From assembly GCA_900556025.1 (NCBI GenBank), contig USNG01000018.1, forward strand, positions 1 to 30,951: a DNA stretch of 30,951 nucleotides, read 5' to 3'. Positions 14,935-24,175 of this stretch are shown piece by piece. Position numbers and translations under genes: made by a program. The notes below the pieces were generated by a model. It was not told where the DNA came from, did not search any database, and saw nothing but the letters and a program-made list of their open reading frames with translations. Within the stretch, counting starts at the first letter, position 1; each line of letters starts with the position of its first letter. The stretch is from an uncultured Mycoplasmatota bacterium (lineage in GTDB: Bacteria > Bacillota_I > Bacilli_A > RF39 > UBA660).

Positions 14935-16383
14935 ATGAAAAAAATAAAAACAGAATTAGAAGATTGTTTTATAATTGAACCAGACAAATTTGGAGATTCA
15001 AGAGGTTATTTTTCACCCTACTTTATTCAAAAAAATTTTGATGATTTAGGATTTCAAAAAGTTGTTCAAACAAATAGAAGTAAAAGTTCAAAAGGAGTTT
15101 TAAGAGGATTACATTTTCAAAAAAATCCAAAATGTCAAGCTAAAATTGTTGAAGTTATCAAAGGAAGCGCTATTGATGTAGTTGTTGATATGAGAATTGA
15201 CTCACCTACATTTGGAAAATATACTGCAGTTAAATTAACAGAGGATAATAATAGACAATTATTTGTACCTAGAGGATTTGCACATGGTTTTGTAAGTTTA
15301 GAAGATGATACAATATTTCAATATTTAATAGATAATGATTACGCTCCTAAATTGGAGGCAGGAATCAAATGGAACGACTCAACAATAAATATAGATTGGC
15401 AAAGAATATTTAAAGAAAATAATATTGGTGAACCACTTTTATCAGATAAAGATAAAATTCATCCCTCTTTTAAAGAAAACAAAGTAGTTTTTAAAAGGGA
15501 ACAAGAAAAGTGCCTAATAACAGGTTATAATGGACAATTAGGATATGATATTAAACGTGAATTATTAAAAAATGGAATCAAAGAAGAAAATATTTTAGCA
15601 CTTGGAAGAGAAGAAATGGATATTACCAACCAAGAACAAGTTAATAGTGTTATAAACAATTTTAAACCAAATGTTATTTTTCATTGTGCAGCCTGGACAG
15701 CTGTAGATAAAGCCGAAGATATGGTCGAAGAAGCAACAAAAGTTAATGTTGATGGAACTAAAAATATTGTTGAAGCTTCAATAAATGTTGGAGCAAAAAT
15801 CGTTTATCTATCAACTGATTATGTTTTTGATGGACAAAAAGATGGAATTTATATTCCAGAAGATGAAACGAATCCACAAAATATTTATGGAAAGACTAAA
15901 TACTTAGGAGAAAAAGAAGTAGAAAAAAATCCAAATCATTTTATAGCACGTACATCTTGGGTTTTTGGAATAAATGGGAAAAATTTTGTAAAAACAATGC
16001 TTAATTTATCAAAAAATCATGAAGAATTAAATGTTGTTGATGATCAGATTGGTTCACCTACTTACACTGTAGATTTAGCACATATTTTATATGAATTATC
16101 TCAAACAGATAACTATGGAACTTACCATGTCACAAATGAAGAATTTTGTTCATGGGCTGAATTTGCAGAATATATATTCAAAATCAATGATATAAAAACA
16201 AAAATAAACAGAGTTACAACTGAAGAATATTTAAAATTAACAAATTCAAAACAAGCATATAGACCAAAAAATTCAAGATTAGACAAAAATGAATTATATG
16301 AAATTGGACTAGATCATATGCCATCATGGAAAGATGCAACAGAAAGATATTGTAGAGAATTAAGAATGAGGAGTACAAAATGA
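14935..16383 (+). CDS. rfbCD: Bifunctional dTDP-4-dehydrorhamnose 3,5-epimerase / reductase (RfbC-RfbD fusion)
   Basis: A 482-residue fusion carrying the third and fourth steps of dTDP-L-rhamnose synthesis. Residues 1-185 are the cupin-fold epimerase RfbC with GVLRGLHFQ (54-62; catalytic His60) and PRGFAHGF (112-119). Residues 192-482 are the reductase RfbD, with the nucleotide-binding GYNGQLG (197-203), STDYVFDG (293-300) and the Tyr318/Lys322 pair in YGKTK. The join is KREQEKCLITGYNG, without an internal Met, so reductase is made only as the fusion. AAGGAAATAGATTT precedes the ATG, 4 bases after the rfbA fusion gene; it overlaps rfbB by 4 bases. Similar fusions are known in Firmicutes. Confidence 0.93.
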   Translation: MKKIKTELEDCFIIEPDKFGDSRGYFSPYFIQKNFDDLGFQKVVQTNRSKSSKGVLRGLHFQKNPKCQAKIVEVIKGSAIDVVVDMRIDSPTFGKYTAVKLTEDNNRQLFVPRGFAHGFVSLEDDTIFQYLIDNDYAPKLEAGIKWNDSTINIDWQRIFKENNIGEPLLSDKDKIHPSFKENKVVFKREQEKCLITGYNGQLGYDIKRELLKNGIKEENILALGREEMDITNQEQVNSVINNFKPNVIFHCAAWTAVDKAEDMVEEATKVNVDGTKNIVEASINVGAKIVYLSTDYVFDGQKDGIYIPEDETNPQNIYGKTKYLGEKEVEKNPNHFIARTSWVFGINGKNFVKTMLNLSKNHEELNVVDDQIGSPTYTVDLAHILYELSQTDNYGTYHVTNEEFCSWAEFAEYIFKINDIKTKINRVTTEEYLKLTNSKQAYRPKNSRLDKNELYEIGLDHMPSWKDATERYCRELRMRSTK

Positions 16384-17381
16384 AATTTTTAGTAACAGGT
16401 GGAGCTGGATTTATTGGAAGCAATTACTTACATTATGTAGTAAATAAATATCCAAAAGATAAATTTATTTGTATAGATGCATTAACTTATGCAGGAAATT
16501 ATAATAATATTAAAGAATTAGAAAAGAAAAATAACTTTAAATTTGTTAAAGGAGATATTAGAGACAAAGATTTAATAGAAAAATTATTCGAAAAAGAAAA
16601 ATTTAATATAGTAGTAAATTTTGCAGCAGAAAGTCATGTAGATAACTCAATAAAGAACCCTAATTTATTTGCTGACACAAATGTTTTAGGAACAATGACT
16701 TTAATGAATGCGTGCGTAAAGTATGGAATCAAAAGATATCATCAAGTATCAACTGATGAAGTTTATGGCGATCTTCCATTAGATAGACCTGATTTAAAGT
16801 TTAATGAAACAACACCAATTCACACATCTAGTCCCTACTCAGCTTCAAAAGCAGGAGCTGATTTACAAGTATTAGCCTATGCTAGAACTTATAAATTACC
16901 AATAACTATATCAAGATGTTCAAATAATTATGGAGCATATCAATTTCCAGAAAAATTAATACCAGTAGTAATTTCAAAAGCATTAAATAATGAAAATATA
17001 CCAGTATATGGTACTGGAGAAAATGTTAGAGATTGGATACATGTACATGATCATAATGTTGGAGTTGATTTAATTATAAGAAAAGGAAAAGATGGTGAAA
17101 TTTACAATCTCGGAGGACATTCAGAAAGAACAAACTTAGAAGTTGTAAAAACTATACTAAAACAATTAGGAAAACCTGAATCATTAATTACATTTGTCAA
17201 AGATAGACCAGGACATGACTTAAGATATGCAATAGATTCAACAAAAGTTGAAAAAGAACTTGGCTGGACAAGAACATACACATTCGAAAATGGCATTAAA
17301 GAAACAATAGACTGGTACATCAATAATAAAGAATGGATTGAAAATATTAAATCAGGAAAATACAAAGAAGCATACAAATAA
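16380..17381 (+). CDS. rfbB: dTDP-glucose 4,6-dehydratase
   Basis: A 333-residue short-chain dehydrogenase-type enzyme that turns dTDP-glucose into dTDP-4-keto-6-deoxyglucose, the second step to dTDP-L-rhamnose. The NAD-binding GGAGFIG (7-13), the STDEVYGD stretch with Thr125, Asp126, Glu127, and YSASK (153-157; Tyr153, Lys157) are complete. The start overlaps the stop of the epimerase/reductase gene as ATGA, so translation is coupled. It is the last gene of the operon, followed at once by a strong terminator. All four activities are present, so the pathway is complete. Confidence 0.95.
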   Translation: MKFLVTGGAGFIGSNYLHYVVNKYPKDKFICIDALTYAGNYNNIKELEKKNNFKFVKGDIRDKDLIEKLFEKEKFNIVVNFAAESHVDNSIKNPNLFADTNVLGTMTLMNACVKYGIKRYHQVSTDEVYGDLPLDRPDLKFNETTPIHTSSPYSASKAGADLQVLAYARTYKLPITISRCSNNYGAYQFPEKLIPVVISKALNNENIPVYGTGENVRDWIHVHDHNVGVDLIIRKGKDGEIYNLGGHSERTNLEVVKTILKQLGKPESLITFVKDRPGHDLRYAIDSTKVEKELGWTRTYTFENGIKETIDWYINNKEWIENIKSGKYKEAYK

Positions 17382-17410
17382 AAAGTCTTAGTATTAAAAC
17401 TAAGACTTTT
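17381..17410. terminator. Bidirectional terminator between the rhamnose and polysaccharide operons
   Basis: Perfect 12-bp stem AAAAGTCTTAGT/ACTAAGACTTTT (17381-17392, 17399-17410) with a 6-base loop; A/T runs on both sides serve both convergent operons. The BCCT gene stop codon lies in the stem. Confidence 0.9.
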
Positions 17411-18902
17411 TCATTTCCCTTTTTAACATTTTGATTGATGAAATTATAACAACAAACATAGTTATAGCTAATGGAAAGCCAACTAATATTGCTAAAACTT
17501 GCACAGCATCAAAACCACCAATTTGTAATAATACAAATGTTATGATACATGCTATTACAGCCCAAAACAATCGTAACCATCTTGGAGCCAAATCTTTACT
17601 ATCTTTATGAAGATATGTTGACTCAGCCGCAACAAAAGAACTTGAATCCACAGTTGTAGCCATAAAAATAAAACATAATATTGTAACAATAAACATCATT
17701 ACTTTAGCAAAAGGCATAGTTTTAATTATCGAAACGATAGCTTCAGCTTGTGTACCATTTTGCAGAATACTAGCTATATCCAGTACTCCACTTTGCTGTA
17801 TCTTTATTGCATAGTTTCCTAATGTAGACATTGCCACCCAACATCCTAAACTACAAAAAATCATTTGACCTAATGCCATTTCTTTAAGTGTTCTACCTTT
17901 AGAAATTTTAGCATTAAAAATTCCCATCAACGGCATATAAACAATAAGCCATGCCCAATACCATACAGTCCATTTAGCTACAAAGTCACCATTTCCATAA
18001 GGATCAGTATAAGTTAGCATTCTTGGAAAATTGATTAGATATTGTCCCAAATTATTAATTTCCGATTTTAATACAAAAGGTATACCAGCAATTATTGCCA
18101 CAACTATCATAAACAAAAAGGCTAAAGCTACATTAATATCACTTAATTTTTTAATTCCTTTATTTAATCCTTTGTATACGCTCATACCAAATATCAAGAT
18201 CCAAATAACCAAAATAGATATTTGCAAAATTATAACTTTATCAGCAGGAACATTAAAAATAGTTTGAATTAGTAGTGTTAATAATGGCATTCCTAAACCC
18301 ATAGAAGTCACAGGAGCAACAACTGCACCAAAAATTCCAAAAATATCAAGTAATACTTTAATAAAGCCATCTTTTTTTGAAGGAACAATATCGCAAGCCG
18401 CACTCATGTTAACATTTTTTATATGTTTATTATGTAAAAGTATGCCTAAGGCAATAGATATTGGAACATATAAAGTCCATGCATTTAAACCCCAATGATA
18501 GTGAGAATAAGACTGTGCCAACTCATAAGCATCTTTTGACAATGGAACAACGTCAAAAGGAGGATTAGAAGCATAAATTATGCTCTCTATAAATCCAAAA
18601 ACAATTAATCCAGCACTACAACTTGTAGTAAACATCATTGCTATCCATGAAAACTTACTATATTCTGGAGTTGCCTTTTCACCCCCAAGCTTAACATTAG
18701 AATAACGTCCAAATATTATCCATAAAGAAAATACAAAAGCAGCTATATTTGCTAATATAAACAACCAACTAAATTTATGAGAAATAACATTATAAACATT
18801 GTCAACATTATTTTTTATAAAATTCAAATTAAAAGATACAACCACTAACATTACAGCTATGATTAATAATGATGGAATAAATCTTTTTTTATCAACCTTC
18901 AT
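17400..18902 (-). CDS. BCCT-family transporter (betaine/carnitine/choline type)
   Basis: A 500-residue, about twelve-segment secondary transporter for quaternary-ammonium compounds. FTTSCSAGLIVFGFIES, YSHYHWGLNAWTLYVPIS and WTVWYWAWLIVYMPLMGIFNAKISKGRTLKE match the conserved BCCT core; LTYTDP before the latter recalls CaiT. The substrate and the coupling ion are not decidable by eye. The start is ATG 18902 (GGTGAG before it, 4 bases after the deacetylase stop); a frame running to 18947 would overlap that gene by 41 bases. It is the last gene of the polysaccharide operon, an unusual place for a BCCT carrier: it may supply an amine for glycan decoration, or simply be an osmoprotectant importer. 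Confidence 0.9.
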   Translation of the reverse strand: MKVDKKRFIPSLLIIAVMLVVVSFNLNFIKNNVDNVYNVISHKFSWLFILANIAAFVFSLWIIFGRYSNVKLGGEKATPEYSKFSWIAMMFTTSCSAGLIVFGFIESIIYASNPPFDVVPLSKDAYELAQSYSHYHWGLNAWTLYVPISIALGILLHNKHIKNVNMSAACDIVPSKKDGFIKVLLDIFGIFGAVVAPVTSMGLGMPLLTLLIQTIFNVPADKVIILQISILVIWILIFGMSVYKGLNKGIKKLSDINVALAFLFMIVVAIIAGIPFVLKSEINNLGQYLINFPRMLTYTDPYGNGDFVAKWTVWYWAWLIVYMPLMGIFNAKISKGRTLKEMALGQMIFCSLGCWVAMSTLGNYAIKIQQSGVLDIASILQNGTQAEAIVSIIKTMPFAKVMMFIVTILCFIFMATTVDSSSFVAAESTYLHKDSKDLAPRWLRLFWAVIACIITFVLLQIGGFDAVQVLAILVGFPLAITMFVVIISSIKMLKREMKKS

Positions 18903-18906
18903 GAAC

Positions 18907-20493
18907 TCACCACTTCCTAACAAAAAATTTTCTATAAAATTTATCAATAATAATATTTACTTTATTTAATAAAGGATTTATTAATATATTTATATCATTA
19001 AGACATTTATTTTTATTAATAAAAATTTTTTCAGTAAAATTATTTCCTTTAACTATTATAAAGCCTTTAGATTTATTAGACAATAATAAATTTTCTTTGT
19101 CATAACCAACATTTTTAGAATAAGACAAATCTATATCAAAATTATTATCTTTTTTTTCATAAGAATAAATACTTATCTTTACCTTTTCATCTTTAAAGCA
19201 AATATAATTATTAGTCCATATATCATTTAGTAAAACTTTATTACTTTTAATAGATGGAATTGAATCATATAACTCTATTTCAGAAAATCCATTTTTAACA
19301 ACATTATCTAATATTTTTATTTCAATAGTTTTAACGGAATCATCAATCAATATTCTTTCTTTTTTTAATAAATTATTAAATTTATGTTTTATAATTTTGC
19401 CATTATATTTAACTTCAATATTTTTTATATTTTCATTATTTAATCCATGATAAAACACCATATATTTAACTTTAACAAAATCAGAGAAAAAGATTTTAAT
19501 ATTTTTTTTATCATCATTCTTTTCTGGAATCCATATTCCTTGATCATAATTAATATTCACATTATTTCCATTCAAAATATTGCTAGAATCACAAATAATA
19601 AAATCATTTAAATATTCTTTTTGTCCAGAAGAAGTTTCAATATTTGCAAGGTACATTAAGTTATTAGTAAACCTAGGAATATAAGTAAAATTACAATTAA
19701 TCATATTAAAAGCATGTTCAGTCAAAACTTGACTCTTATGGCACTTAATTGCTTTATATGCTACATTCTTGAATAAATTTAAAGTATAAAATTTTTCGTT
19801 TATTTTTATTTTCAAGCATTCTTCTTCACTAAAATATTTATTATGTAGTAATAACTTGTCTTTAGTTTTAAATATAGACTCACCTGGATATAATTGATTA
19901 AAATCAAATGGACCAAAGTATGAATTCTCATAAGTAAATGTTTTTAATAGCAAAGGATAATAGTTACCTTTATTTTTTAAAATCAAATTAATTGCTTTTT
20001 CAACTGATAAAGCTGTCATTATGTGATCTGGATGAAAATCCAAATCATTGGTTACTATTATATCCGGAGTAATAAACTCAATTAATTCTCTTAAATCATT
20101 TATCAAATTATTAATATTTAATTTATTGTGAATATGATTTTTGATATAGCACCATTCATCTATTCCAACAACACTATAAGTTTCAGATATATTATTTTTA
20201 GAAGTCCAATTTTTTTTCGAAGTATACATGTGAGTGATGCCAGAATAAGATTGATCACAATACCCTAAAAAATATACCTTATTTTTTTCTACTCCCAATT
20301 TCTTCAATGATTTTATGGCTTCTTTGTATCTATATTTAGCAGGAATTACATAATCTCCATTAGTCGTAAAACATACGTAAATATCATTATTATTATGAAA
20401 TTTTTCTATTAATCCTCCAGCAACATGAATTTCGTCATCTTGGTGAGGAATCACAACCAAAATTTTTTTATTTTTTAAACCATTAAAATCCAT
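18907..20493 (-). CDS. PIG-L/LmbE-type deacetylase with C-terminal beta-rich region
   Basis: A 528-residue protein. Residues 8-260 are a PIG-L (LmbE) zinc-dependent N-acetylglucosamine deacetylase domain with PHQDDE (16-21) and HPDH (154-157), the metal and catalytic residues. The C-terminal half (about 290-500) is rich in strands; VKYMVFYHGLNNENIKNIEVKYN followed by IEIKILDNVVKNGFSEIELYD resembles a discoidin/carbohydrate-binding module. There is no signal peptide, so it probably acts on a cytoplasmic, lipid- or nucleotide-linked sugar. It starts one base after the flippase-ligase stop, with AAAGG before the ATG. Deacetylation would leave a free amino group on the glycan. Confidence 0.85.
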   Translation of the reverse strand: MDFNGLKNKKILVVIPHQDDEIHVAGGLIEKFHNNNDIYVCFTTNGDYVIPAKYRYKEAIKSLKKLGVEKNKVYFLGYCDQSYSGITHMYTSKKNWTSKNNISETYSVVGIDEWCYIKNHIHNKLNINNLINDLRELIEFITPDIIVTNDLDFHPDHIMTALSVEKAINLILKNKGNYYPLLLKTFTYENSYFGPFDFNQLYPGESIFKTKDKLLLHNKYFSEEECLKIKINEKFYTLNLFKNVAYKAIKCHKSQVLTEHAFNMINCNFTYIPRFTNNLMYLANIETSSGQKEYLNDFIICDSSNILNGNNVNINYDQGIWIPEKNDDKKNIKIFFSDFVKVKYMVFYHGLNNENIKNIEVKYNGKIIKHKFNNLLKKERILIDDSVKTIEIKILDNVVKNGFSEIELYDSIPSIKSNKVLLNDIWTNNYICFKDEKVKISIYSYEKKDNNFDIDLSYSKNVGYDKENLLLSNKSKGFIIVKGNNFTEKIFINKNKCLNDINILINPLLNKVNIIIDKFYRKFFVRKW

Positions 20494-20494
20494 A

Positions 20495-22963
20495 TTAATA
20501 CCTTTTTTTAGTTATTTTATGATAAAACTTAAAAAATATTGGATTAGGATCCTTTCTATCCCAAAAATACCATACTTTTGCAGTAAATAATTCTTTTAGC
20601 CATTTAAATAAACTTACTTCTTTAGTTTTTACTCTGTCTTGAAAATCAACAAATTCAACAATTGCTCTAAAACCTTCAAATTTTTTAAAACAATTTTTAG
20701 TTTTTTTATTATCTAACATACATTCAGACCAAAGATAAGGTAAATTCATACCAGCTTTAGTAGATGCCCAACTCCATGTTGAATTTCTAAAATTAATTTC
20801 TAAAAAATAATAATTATCATTCTTGTCAACTAGAAATTCAACAGAAAAAATACCATCAAATCCTATCATTTCAAACATTTTTGATAATTTTGATTCAAGT
20901 TCAGGATGAAATGGAGGAACAACCTTCATATAATTACTATATGCACCTTTTTTAACATATAAATAATCAGATGATATTGTAAACACAACATTTTTTCCGT
21001 GATTCACCGAAAATCCATCATAACAAAGTTCATTCTTTTTATCAATATATTCTTGTAATAGAATTTCTTTTGATTTTATATTACTTAAAGCTTTTTTCAA
21101 TTCCTTTTCGTTCTCACAAACATATGAATCAGCTTTCCAATGATCTTTAGTAGAAATAATTGCTTTAGTTAAAACTGGATATTTAACATCTTTAGGAATT
21201 TTCTTATCTCTAATTACCCAACTTTTAGCAATATTGATACCACACTTTTTAGCTAATAAATTTATCTCATTTTTATTCATATATTTTGTAACTCTGCCTT
21301 GTTCATGAGCATTAAAGAAAATAAATTTATCTTTTAAAATATCATAATTATTATCTAATATACTCGTCATTTGATCATCACATGTAAAAACAAAAGGTTT
21401 AACATCACCAAAATTACCATATTCTTTAATTAATAAATCTAAAGCCTCATCAAAAGAATCAACAAGATGTAATTTTGATATATATTTACTTTTAGATGCA
21501 AATGCAAAGTCTCCTCTTTTTATAATAGCAATGAGTCTTATATTCTTTTCACCCAAACTTCTAATTAATCCTAATGGATTATAAAATTCTTCTCCTATCA
21601 CAATATAGATTTTATCATTCATATTATCACTCTCTTTCAATATTCTTTTGATATCAATAATTTTATAATATATTATTAAAAAGTTTTGTATTACTAAAGC
21701 TATCAAAATAGCAAACAAGTCTATTCTTCTAACTAATAAATAGGATACTAACATATATATTACATTTGATATAGCAACAATTATAGTTTCATTTTTTACC
21801 CTATTCATAGATTGATAAAAAGGATGAAGAGTCGTATAAGACAAAGAAATAGCATTAATAGGCAAATATATTAATAAAATATACCACTTATCAGAATACA
21901 TCTCTCCATAAAAAATATTCAACCACAAAGGAGATGTAATACCAATTAATAATGCAACTGGTACAGTAAACTTTAACATAGTATTTTTTATCTTAACGAA
22001 AATTTTTAAAGCTCTTCTATTTTCATTTTTTGCATTCAGTTCAGAAAATTGAGGTAAAATTGATTGTTGCAACGGAGATGAAACTTTATTCAAAATCGAA
22101 CCAAACTGCTTGAAAACCTTAAAAACTGATACTAAATCAGTACTCAAAAAAGATATAAATATCATATCAAAATAATTAACAGGAATATCAAGAATACATC
22201 CAAATGTACACCACAATGTATAACTAACAAAATCTTTTGAATCATCGGGAAATTTGCTCTTAAGTATTTTATATTTAGAATAAATCTTTTTGTAAGTCAC
22301 AAACGCAAATATCACTAATAGAATATTTCCAATAATATCGGAAATACAATAAATTATAACAACATTTACCAGTGAAATATTTGAATTAAGTAAGAACATA
22401 ACTAAAATTGATACAAGTTTAATAAATGCCGTAATAAACTTTTGTAACGCGACCAAATTAAACTTATCCATAACTCTCAGCATTGCAGTTGGTGTTCCAG
22501 AAAAATGTGAAAATATAGTTACAGAAAATATCTGAGCACAAATTATTAATTCAGGTGACCAAGAAAATAAATGTCCAACTAATGGTGCTAAAAACAAAGC
22601 AACTAGTCCACCTAAAAAAGCAGTAGATAAATCAATTATTGTTCCAAGTTTTATGTAGCCAGCTAATTTTTCTATATCATTCTCAATTAAAGCTTTTTGA
22701 CCATACTGAATGGTACTTTTCCAAGCTTGAATATTCAATGCAACATCAATAATTAACATATATGTTTGAGCTAGAACTAAAACTCCATAATCATAACTAC
22801 CTAAAAATTTAATTAATAAAAATGTTACAATCAATCCAATTAAAGAAGCACCAGTATCACCAAAAAAAGCCCACAATGAATTTTTAAAAAGATTTTTCCA
22901 AAAAATATTGCTAAAAATTTTGTCTTTATAAAAATAATATTTATGTTTAATTTTTTTTATCAT
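20495..22963 (-). CDS. Polysaccharide flippase (Wzx/MATE-like) fused to an ATP-grasp ligase
   Basis: An 822-residue protein. Residues 1-447 form a multi-segment membrane flippase of the polysaccharide-transport family (NSLWAFFGDTGASLIGLIVTFLL, SSPLQQSILPQFSELNA), which moves lipid-linked oligosaccharide across the membrane. Residues 448-822 are a cytoplasmic ATP-grasp enzyme (YPVLTKAIIST, ILLQEYIDKKNE, then the Mg-binding FDGIFSVEFLVDKNDNYYFLEINFRNS), a carboxylate-amine or peptide-type ligase; the substrate is unknown. The join contains a Met codon at 21622, preceded by AGAGAG and out-of-frame TGA TAA, so an ATP-grasp-only product may also be made. ATG 22963 follows GAGGTG and lies one base after the polymerase stop. 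Confidence 0.88.
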   Translation of the reverse strand: MIKKIKHKYYFYKDKIFSNIFWKNLFKNSLWAFFGDTGASLIGLIVTFLLIKFLGSYDYGVLVLAQTYMLIIDVALNIQAWKSTIQYGQKALIENDIEKLAGYIKLGTIIDLSTAFLGGLVALFLAPLVGHLFSWSPELIICAQIFSVTIFSHFSGTPTAMLRVMDKFNLVALQKFITAFIKLVSILVMFLLNSNISLVNVVIIYCISDIIGNILLVIFAFVTYKKIYSKYKILKSKFPDDSKDFVSYTLWCTFGCILDIPVNYFDMIFISFLSTDLVSVFKVFKQFGSILNKVSSPLQQSILPQFSELNAKNENRRALKIFVKIKNTMLKFTVPVALLIGITSPLWLNIFYGEMYSDKWYILLIYLPINAISLSYTTLHPFYQSMNRVKNETIIVAISNVIYMLVSYLLVRRIDLFAILIALVIQNFLIIYYKIIDIKRILKESDNMNDKIYIVIGEEFYNPLGLIRSLGEKNIRLIAIIKRGDFAFASKSKYISKLHLVDSFDEALDLLIKEYGNFGDVKPFVFTCDDQMTSILDNNYDILKDKFIFFNAHEQGRVTKYMNKNEINLLAKKCGINIAKSWVIRDKKIPKDVKYPVLTKAIISTKDHWKADSYVCENEKELKKALSNIKSKEILLQEYIDKKNELCYDGFSVNHGKNVVFTISSDYLYVKKGAYSNYMKVVPPFHPELESKLSKMFEMIGFDGIFSVEFLVDKNDNYYFLEINFRNSTWSWASTKAGMNLPYLWSECMLDNKKTKNCFKKFEGFRAIVEFVDFQDRVKTKEVSLFKWLKELFTAKVWYFWDRKDPNPIFFKFYHKITKKRY

Positions 22964-22964
22964 T

Positions 22965-24164
22965 TTACACCTCAATCTTTTTGTCACTAAAAAAATATGA
23001 AACAGCAATAAAACTAAACATCAACAATAAATTATAATAATGACCTATTCTAACGCCTTGAATAAAGAATAATAATATAAAAAACAACCCATAGTAATTC
23101 TTATTCTTAATATATCTAATAAAATATTTTAAAAGATATGCAAATATATACAAAATTCCTACTATACCAAATTCAGAATAAATTCTTATAAAAATTGATG
23201 CAGCATCAACCTCATTCACATAATTTTTAACGACAGGATACATTTTATCAATATAAAATTTATAATAGAATCTATGTGAGTACATTCCTGTTCCAAAATA
23301 ATAACCATCCTTAATTTTACTATGAGCAACTCTAAAATTTGAAATAATTGCAAAGCCAGTAGTATCTTCACCCTTCATAGAATTAGGATTAACAAGAGAA
23401 CCAATCTTATATATAGAAGTTTTTATAAAATCAGGTTTAAACAAACATAAAGAAACAATTCCAATAATTAATAAAGAAAACGTGACAATCGTTTTTTTAA
23501 AATTCTTTTCTTTAAACAAATATAATAGAAAAACTAAAAATAAAGAAAAATATACTATAGTAGAAAAAGTCAATAAAGCAAAAACTAAAATAATAAGAGT
23601 TTTATACCAAGCATAATTTCTATTTTTTTCCAAACCAATATATAACCCCGAAGACAATATGCCACATAAGTGAGCCGGTTCGGCATATAAAGAATGAAAA
23701 CGATTTTCCATTAAATAATTACCATTAGTTTTAAAACCATATAATGTTATATCGTACAAATATTTAAAATCTAACTGATAAGAAATAAACTGCACTAAAC
23801 CATAAACTGCCAATATTAAAGCAGATACATATAAAACTTTTTTAACTCTATCAACTGTAGTTTCTCCAATATACATATATAAAGCAAAGAATTGTATTAA
23901 AAAATATACAACACTTTTAATAGTGGAAAAATCAAATTTATTTATAAAAGTTACAAGTAAAATATATATAAGAATTATAGTCATTTTTTTATCAAAAAAC
24001 AATATTTTTCTCTTGTAAAGCATTTCAGCCAAATATAAACAACAAAGGAATAGTATCAAAATTTGAAAAATAGTGATAGGTAAAAATCCAAAATGACCTG
24101 CATCTTGTAATATGATTGCCATAATTAAAATAAAATCCTTAAGTCTATTTAAACTATTTTTCAC
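22965..24164 (-). CDS. Wzy-like O-antigen/polysaccharide polymerase
   Basis: About 399 residues, with about ten to twelve hydrophobic segments and a large loop near the C-terminus (FRVAHSKIKDGYYFGTGMYSHRFYYKFYIDKMYP) between segments, followed by FGIVGILYIFAYLLKYFIRY. This layout, and SLYAEPAHLCGILSSG in the middle, suits O-antigen polymerases, which join lipid-linked repeat units outside the membrane. Wzy proteins are too diverse for a firm call by eye. The start is taken as GTG 24164 because GAGGTG stands 5 bases upstream; GTG 24179 is also in frame and would overlap the previous gene. Confidence 0.75.
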   Translation of the reverse strand: MKNSLNRLKDFILIMAIILQDAGHFGFLPITIFQILILFLCCLYLAEMLYKRKILFFDKKMTIILIYILLVTFINKFDFSTIKSVVYFLIQFFALYMYIGETTVDRVKKVLYVSALILAVYGLVQFISYQLDFKYLYDITLYGFKTNGNYLMENRFHSLYAEPAHLCGILSSGLYIGLEKNRNYAWYKTLIILVFALLTFSTIVYFSLFLVFLLYLFKEKNFKKTIVTFSLLIIGIVSLCLFKPDFIKTSIYKIGSLVNPNSMKGEDTTGFAIISNFRVAHSKIKDGYYFGTGMYSHRFYYKFYIDKMYPVVKNYVNEVDAASIFIRIYSEFGIVGILYIFAYLLKYFIRYIKNKNYYGLFFILLFFIQGVRIGHYYNLLLMFSFIAVSYFFSDKKIEV

Positions 24165-24175
24165 ACCTATACACC

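Noticed and set aside
18031..18267. Plus-strand frame opposite the BCCT gene
   Set aside because: Antisense reading of hydrophobic codons in a clear transporter gene.
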